Below, in pieces: positions 58,062-64,000 of a DNA stretch of 64,000 bases. This DNA is from Hydractinia symbiolongicarpus (Eukaryota > Cnidaria > Hydrozoa > Anthoathecata > Hydractiniidae). Position 1 is the stretch's first letter. Each line of letters starts with the position of its first letter. The notes below the pieces were generated by a model. It was not told where the DNA came from. It searched no databases and was given only the letters and a program-made list of their open reading frames with translations. Both the position numbers and the translations under genes were made by a program. The stretch lies in NCBI RefSeq assembly GCF_029227915.1, contig NC_079876.1:22444001-22508000 (forward strand). Direction: 5' to 3'.

Positions 58062-58268
58062 AAGCACGAGACTGTGTTCAGGTAAACATGGAAGGTTATT
58101 GTGGGGATTCTGCTGCACCACCACCATTATCATACAATACCAACAAAGTTAGAAGGCCATTGTTCATGATATCATAAAAAAGTTTAGAAAAATTATTAAC
58201 ATACAATTTCTCAGAGCAGCAAATCGCAGAAATTATTGGATTGGTAAATTCAGCGCAGCATAAAGGAG

Positions 58269-58577
58269 TTGGATCTACGACAAAGAATTAAAAAGTATTC
58301 AATAATTTCTGATGAAGATTTAGACATTGTCTGGAGAGACATCACTATCACTCTTCATGATATATTGCAATGCATCACTGGCTACCAAAACATACCGTAC
58401 GATGGCGTGACTATCGTAATAGAGTTCCAACATGGTGTAGAGCGTCGTTTTTTTGCTAATACATGTTTGAAATGTTGGACATTGCCAGTAACTGACCGTT
58501 ACTTGAATGAAACTGAGTTTCAAGAAAGATATTTGGATGATATTGTAAACTGCCCTGGATTTGGAAAAGCTTGGTGA
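58269..58577 (+). pseudogene. HECT-type C-lobe fragment
   Basis: Encodes CITGYQNIPYDGVTIVIEF, FFANTCLKCWTLPVTDRYLN and YLDDIVNCPGFGKAW. The order (GxxxIP...I.F...TC....LP...F...AI...GFG) is the C-terminal lobe of a HECT ubiquitin ligase, with the Cys of NTC as the candidate acceptor. The N-lobe is missing; upstream sequence has stops. Either the last exon of a host gene or part of a mobile-element-derived ligase. Confidence 0.45.
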
Positions 58578-58579
58578 GA

Positions 58580-58925
58580 AAACATTCCGTTGTTCATGTT
58601 TTTCGTTTGTTTGTTCATATCTTAGTTCATTTTTGGTGATTTTTCTATTTTTATTTTGCGTGAAAAGTTTCGAGTTTGGAATTTGATGCGAGGCGTTGTT
58701 TTTTTATGTAGATGAGTTGACTTAAAGTTTTTGAGGTTATAATGAAGTGACGTGAATGAATTCTTCCAGGCTCCATGGTCTCTTCCGGTGAGTGACTACG
58801 TAATACTAAACATTTGCTCTTTTTGAAATTTTTATTATATTTTGCTCATGGCTTAGAAATTTTGTTGATGAATGTCATGTCATTTCGATGGCGTCTTATA
58901 GCTGGCCTATAAGGGAAAACACTAT
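58580..58925. other. Non-coding sequence
   Basis: AT-rich, no gene or repeat recognised. Confidence 0.4.
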
Positions 58926-58927
58926 AT

Positions 58928-59531
58928 CAGGGTGACCACTAATAAAATGAGAACAAAAGTAAGGATATTAAGGAGAATTAAGGAGACAAATTGACATTTT
59001 TTAAGGATATTTTGCTGCAAACGAGAATAAAAATATAAAAAAATAAGGAGAAAAGGAGAAAACTAATTTTAGTTCTCTATCTTTAATGTTACATACTATA
59101 TTCTATGATAAGAAAATTATACATACTAGTTAGCCCGTGGAAAATCCACGGGTTCGCCCGTCCTTTTTATACCGCATTGCGTGCTTCTCGCTATTGCGCA
59201 GCTAAGCTACCATTTTGCGTGACAGACAGACAGACAGACAGACAGACGTATACGGGTATTATAATATAGATTATAGAAATATACATATAAATTATGCCCT
59301 GAGAGATAGAAAATATAAATTTAGATAACAGAGAAATACGTCTTATTTAACCGGTGATGAACAATCCAAGAACACATTTCCAAAAAAGTTACGATCAGAA
59401 AAATTAGGAAATAAGGAGAAAATAAGGAGAATACTTGAAATTTCAATTTTTTAAAGTATATTTAAGTACTTTTAAGGAGATTTTCTTTTTCTAAGGTTAT
59501 TTAAGGAATTTAAGGAGGAGTGGTCACCCTG
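58928..59531. mobile_element. MITE with 13-bp TIRs (CAGGGTGACCACT)
   Basis: Perfect inverted ends at 58928-58940 and 59519-59531, flanked on both sides by TATAT (58923-58927 and 59532-59536), consistent with a short target duplication. The interior is rich in AAGGAGA/TTAAGGAGA motifs and has no ORF. A 145-bp Helitron-like element is nested in it. Confidence 0.8.
59126..59270 (-). mobile_element. Short non-autonomous Helitron-like element nested in the MITE
   Basis: On the minus strand it starts TCTATATTATAATACCCG and ends with a hairpin (cccgtgga-aaa-tccacggg, 59134-59152) followed 4 bases later by CTAG. The flanking bases are A at the 5' end and T at the 3' end, the Helitron target. A (GACA)n run lies inside (59223-59247). 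Confidence 0.7.
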
Positions 59532-59536
59532 TATAT

Positions 59537-61080
59537 TGAATTGACATCACATGCTTTTTAAACTGAAGAAGAAGGTATTGTTAGTGTATCAAACGGGTAC
59601 TTTTTTCTCGTCCTTGTAATCATAGTCGCCTTACGAAAGCCGAAGCGAATTGAGCTTCCTTATGTTGTAACAAATTACTCTAAAGCCAATTTTCCACTCA
59701 TACATATAGTTTGTCACATCATTTTTCGAGAAAACCAACGCTTCACATTTAGCAATTCACGACGAGAGATGGAACTAGGTACATACAGGCTTTTTTATAA
59801 GTTTTAATATGCGAAGAAATCACCTATCGAATTTATATATGAATAACTGCACATGGACTTCTCAAGTATCACAAAAAGAATGTAGGTGTGCAGTTATTCA
59901 TAATGCACCGCTGTTCCAATTGTAATTGACCTATCAAATGTTCATTAAAGATAAGGCGACGCATGTTTCACTCCAAGTAGAATACGGGTTTCGCTCCGTT
60001 TTCTTGTTTTGTTTTGGTTCTCATTCCACTTTTGCATGAGTTTGGGAAATTGAATAACACCGAAATATCGATTTTTCTTCCTGTCGTGAGTTTTAAGCGA
60101 ACTAGGTATGAAACAGACGTGGTCCCCCAAATATTTCAACAAAACCAAAAACCAAAAACGTAGTGAGTAGAAAAACAATTAGATGTGAGAGATGTTTTCA
60201 TGTAGCCGGCTCTGAATCGAGTGATTTCGTGAAAACGGCTCAATTGAACAACTGTGTTCTGTGCTATCTCCGGACTGACGACTCGACAAATCCTTCAAAG
60301 GTCTTCCTAATCGTAACGAATCGACGAATCCAATAGCCACTCGACGACTTTGTGAAATCGTACGACAAAACTTTTAAGTCGATTCGGCGACTTCTAAATC
60401 GGAATATTGGCGTCGATCTAACTTCATAGGTTTCAACTCAAACGAATGTGATCGAATCGAACGACGTCGATCGCATCGATGTTACTAAAAATAGAACATT
60501 GCATAATCTTTGTTGAATGATGTCAACTTGGCAATTTAAAGGCGAGTTTCCACTCAAACGAATGTGGTCGAATCGATCGATTTTACTAAAAATAAAACAT
60601 TGCATATTCCTTGTCTATCGAATTCGATCGAATTTAAAAGTCGATAAATTGAAAATTATCCAAAGAGATTGATTCATACCCACGCAATGCAAACAAATTG
60701 ACGAACAAATGAACATTCACCGAGAAGCGTGAAAAAGTGAAAAATGGCTGAAAACATTTTAAACAAATGAAAATTTAATTGCATATTTGATGCAGCAACA
60801 GCAATACACTATTAAACACAAGCAACCGTTAAAAGATAAAAATGCTTCACCAATAAGTGATTATTCGCAGATGAATGTCGAGAAAATTAAGATAATATTT
60901 GTAGAATTAGTTCGCAAGTTCCTCGAAAAGTTTCAAAGACAGTCTCACAGTCTTCTTCAATGATATCCTTTGTAGGTAGAAATATTCGCGGTTTTGATTC
61001 GGCAATAAAATTTTTTTTTCTGAATCACATTTATCTAAAATCATTTCTAACATGGAAAACTACGCCTAGTAAAATAGTTT
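59537..61080. other. Non-coding, with a duplicated TCGA-rich repeat
   Basis: At 60430-60625 a segment of about 115 bp (CACTCAAACGAATGTGGTCG theme, then TACTAAAAATAGAACATTGC) occurs twice in tandem with small differences. The rest shows no gene; the short minus ORF at 59945-60178 has no domain. Confidence 0.45.
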
Positions 61081-61082
61081 AT

Positions 61083-63573
61083 CTACGTTGGTTCAGCATA
61101 TGACTTTAAATCTAGCACAATATCAAAGTCCTTCACTATTTCGGTGAGAGATTCGACTATGTTTCGAGCGCTTGGTCTTTTTGTGTAGTCCTCCGCTGTA
61201 CAACAGACAAAAGTACCTAAAAGAATACAGACACAGTATGAAGCACTATGAATGTTCTTGATTTTTCTCTGAACATGACTTTTTCTAATTTTGCATTAAA
61301 GATTTGCAACGTAGTATCTAGCAGTATCTTTTGCAAAGATTTTCTTTTTCCAATTTTTCTTGACTGTTTTTAAGATTATTTGGCAAAACCTAAAGGAGCT
61401 ACTTTTCGCAAATTTCGTCTTTTTTGTTTACTTCGTGAAATTAAAGGCTAATAGGATATTTTAGGACATCCAATTCATAAAAGTATATTATCGCAAAATT
61501 TTGATAGACATACATAATTCTCAAAAATTAGTCACTTACAACGTCATATACTAAATATTAAAGGCTTTTTAAAACTCACCGTCCTTGCGGGCACTGATTC
61601 TCCTTTACCTAACAAATCAAAAAATGAGAAAACTAGGCAACACATAGAAAAAATTGACATACCTATGGCAGGGTCATAATCTTCGGAGAATTCGTATTCT
61701 GGGAGGGCGGGTCTCGTACCTAGCGCGTCGTAATATTCTTGAGGAATATGATAGCCGTCATCACTTTCCAAAAAGCTACCATCCAAACTCGAGTCTACAG
61801 GGAAAGATAAAAATAGGTAAAACAACATTAAAAACAAGAGAGAAAAAAAAGAAACAGATCACAAAATTTTATTAATACACGCTTTTTTATAAGCAACATC
61901 ATAGACTCAAATAATTTAAGAAACGAAGAAACTTGTAAGCTCCAGCCAGCCTGAAGTTATACATTGCGACCTGGATTAAAACAGAAGTTTGATTGTTAAC
62001 ACGGGAAGCAAAACGGGCCTTCTAGGCAGAAATAGCCAACAAGCAACAGGTGAGCCTGCAAATTTAAGCAACATAGAGCATCAGTCAAAAAAGATCTTGT
62101 ACATACCATTTTGAAAACTATTTTAAAAACTTTAAAGAATGTATAAAACTCAGAGAAGACACACCTTCTCCGTACGACATCAAGGCAACGTGAGGAACAT
62201 CCAACGCTAACATCTCCCATATAACCAACCCGTACGCAAACACATCAGCCTTGTCTGTTATTACATTCGACTGTGTCACTTCTTTGCTATTCCATGGCTC
62301 AGAACCGACATAGGTCGCTGTCGGATCACGCGGACCCGACAAATTGTCATTTAGAAATATCGACACGCCAAAATCGCACAGTTTTACTTGTTCAAAATCG
62401 CGTTTTATTAAAATGTTTCCGCTTTTTATATCGCCGTGTAATAACTTTTTCGTCGTGTGTAAATAGTCTATTGCATTGGCGATGTACCACGTGACCTTCA
62501 TAATTTGCGTCGGCGTGAACATCTCCACGACGTCGGTTTCTTGTCGCTTGTGTATTATGTCGTCTAACCCTTTTCCACAGTCTTCCATAGATAAACAAAC
62601 ATCGCCTGGTAAAAAATATCACTTTAAAAGAAGAAACAAACCAAAAATAACATATGGGTAAACAAGAATAAAAAAAGAAAATCGGTTCTAAAAAATATAT
62701 TTACACGAAACAAAACGTTTGTAAAAAAATAGGAACCAATACGATGGAAAGCAGAAAAGTGTACCTTGTGCTGTCTTGGTCAGCTTCTTAAAAACGACAA
62801 TATTAGGATGGTTCAACTCTCTCAACACCCTTCCTTCTGTGGTCAACCTCTCTATGATTGATTTTCTTGCATGTCCTTTCTTCGCTTTTTTGATCGCCCA
62901 AGGTGAGGCGTTCACACTGTTAGCTTTTTGTCGTTTGTATCTAAATGTAACGGAAACACTTTATGTAACCACCACCACATAACAGAAGCAATTAAAGAAG
63001 GTTATTCCAATACATTTTGTTCTTAAACATAAAACTTTTAATACGGGCTCGGGTATGCTTAATAAACTTTCATTTTAGGCTTGAAACGGTTAAAATGCTT
63101 ATGATATGAAAAGATCCACGACTTTGCTCAAGGAGAATATCCACTGAATTGAGTTGCCATGTTAAACTTGACATATAATTGAATCTGAAGGTGAATATGC
63201 TTTTAGTTGGAATTCTTTGTTCACCAATACATGACGGAGAATGAAGCAGCATACCTAAGCACTAAACGCCACAATAAAAGCGTACTTTTGAATTGTTTAA
63301 AAGAACTTTCAAGTGTCAAGGACTTTTGCCAAATTTATCACGAACGCCACGCAAAAACATTTAAACAAAATCGGTAACAAAAGCGCTCTCCACCATGGTA
63401 ATAACTATTTACCTATAGACTGTAACGTATGTACCACATCCGAGTCTTTTCATCAAAGGTGATGGAGGAATAACGAACGGGGAATCGCCAAATGCCGTTG
63501 ACGATGCCCTTTTCAACGCCGCAACAGTTCTGTTTGTTTTGGGAGTAATGAAGTCCAATTTATCAGTTGACAT
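61083..63573 (-). CDS. PBK: PBK/TOPK mitotic protein kinase homologue, five exons
   Basis: Exons in order of transcription: 63413-63573, 62765-62940, 62165-62605, 61663-61794, 61083-61216. They join into one frame of 347 codons plus stop, close to the 322 residues of the human protein. Exon 1 has IPPSPLMKRLGCGTYVTVYR (glycine loop). Exon 2 has PWAIKKAKKG (VAIK Lys) and LTTEGRVLRELNHPNIV (helix C Glu). Exon 3 has LLHGDIKSGNILI, where HGD replaces HRD as in PBK, then CDFGVSIF, YVGSEPWNSKE and TDKADVFAYGLVIWEM. Exon 4 has YYDALGTRPALPEYEF and exon 5 RPSARNIVESL. The HGDIKS and TEPW-type activation segment with GTRP are specific to PBK. The role is mitotic and MAPK-linked kinase. It is single-copy here with good splice sites and no lesions. 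Confidence 0.92.
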
Positions 63574-64000
63574 ATCAAGACTAAAAAGCTTTCAGAATAA
63601 AAGAGTGTGCACTGTAAAAGCAAAAAACTTTCTGGAAGGTTAAATAAAAGGCTTTTAGTTATAACTTTAACCTTTGAGAAAATTCCTCAAAGCTTTAACA
63701 TTTCGTAATATTTCAATACAGTAACAAGGAACTTTTTTGAATACCACATGCCTTTTATAAGAATTATTTTAAAAGAACAGGAGCCTCCACTTTTACCAAG
63801 GTTAGAAAAATAAGAACAAGCAGTCTCAAGTCAGATTTTACTGACTCTTATTTAAAAAAAGCGTGTAAAATTGACATTGACTGGCTGCTTAAACCAGAGG
63901 ATATAGCTACCACTAAATTTTATTTTTTATAATCAACATGACGTTCTCATATAATACATCACCTATTTTTTACTTTAATGGAATTAAATTGTTTTTTTAA
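63574..64000. other. Upstream region of the PBK gene
   Basis: AT-rich with no ORF. It should contain the promoter, transcribed leftward; no clear TATA or CCAAT element was identified. Confidence 0.4.

Noticed and set aside
61580-61608. Extra 29-bp exon in the PBK gene
   Set aside because: It has splice-like borders but breaks the frame; skipping it gives a continuous frame matching the PBK C-terminus.

Overview
This is nuclear DNA of an invertebrate animal, most likely a cnidarian (possibly a hydrozoan). The basis is two intron-rich host genes, a dense load of eukaryotic mobile elements, and several Maverick/Polinton-like proteins of a type I associate with cnidarian genomes. The species is an inference; no marker in the window fixes it. 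Host genes occupy only the right third: a multi-exon saposin-like protein gene (45.4-54.3 kb, +) and a mitotic kinase of the PBK/TOPK family (61.1-63.6 kb, -).

The left part (3.66-12.55 kb) is the most unusual segment. It lies between two (AAT)n microsatellites. It holds an intact seven-exon gene for a superfamily 3 helicase (+), a small SUMO-interacting-motif protein (+), and an intact 558-codon tyrosine recombinase with an N-terminal C2H2 finger and a C-terminal Myb/SANT domain (-). Two large minisatellites, one inside a helicase-gene intron and one behind the gene, are both built from the heptamer GTTACAA/TTGTAAC at 10-bp spacing, in opposite orientations. I read this as an undescribed or little-described self-replicating element with iteron-like arrays.

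The middle (12.6-40 kb) is a graveyard of Polinton-like viruses. It contains a fragment of one lineage (12.66-14.3 kb), a nearly end-to-end element with about 220-bp terminal inverted repeats (15.96-32.38 kb), and the polymerase gene of a third (35.57-39.71 kb). The complete element carries, on +, a zinc protein resembling the pox/NCLDV late factor VLTF-2, small membrane and zinc proteins, a broken major capsid gene, a Cys-rich repeat protein and a retroviral-type integrase. On - it carries a gutted protein-primed DNA polymerase B, membrane proteins, an FtsK/A32-type packaging ATPase and two BRO/MSV199 proteins. Its whole minus-strand half is tandemly duplicated (5,489-bp unit), with one breakpoint inside the right TIR. 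Perfect hairpins mark many gene ends. Ty3/gypsy-like and Ty1/copia-like remnants sit between the elements.

The right part (40-64 kb) holds LINE and possible Penelope-like fragments, one with a 2A-like motif, a tRNA-derived SINE family (four copies), a 13-bp-TIR MITE with a 145-bp Helitron-like insertion inside it, and the two host genes. Most other sequence is AT-rich and non-coding.
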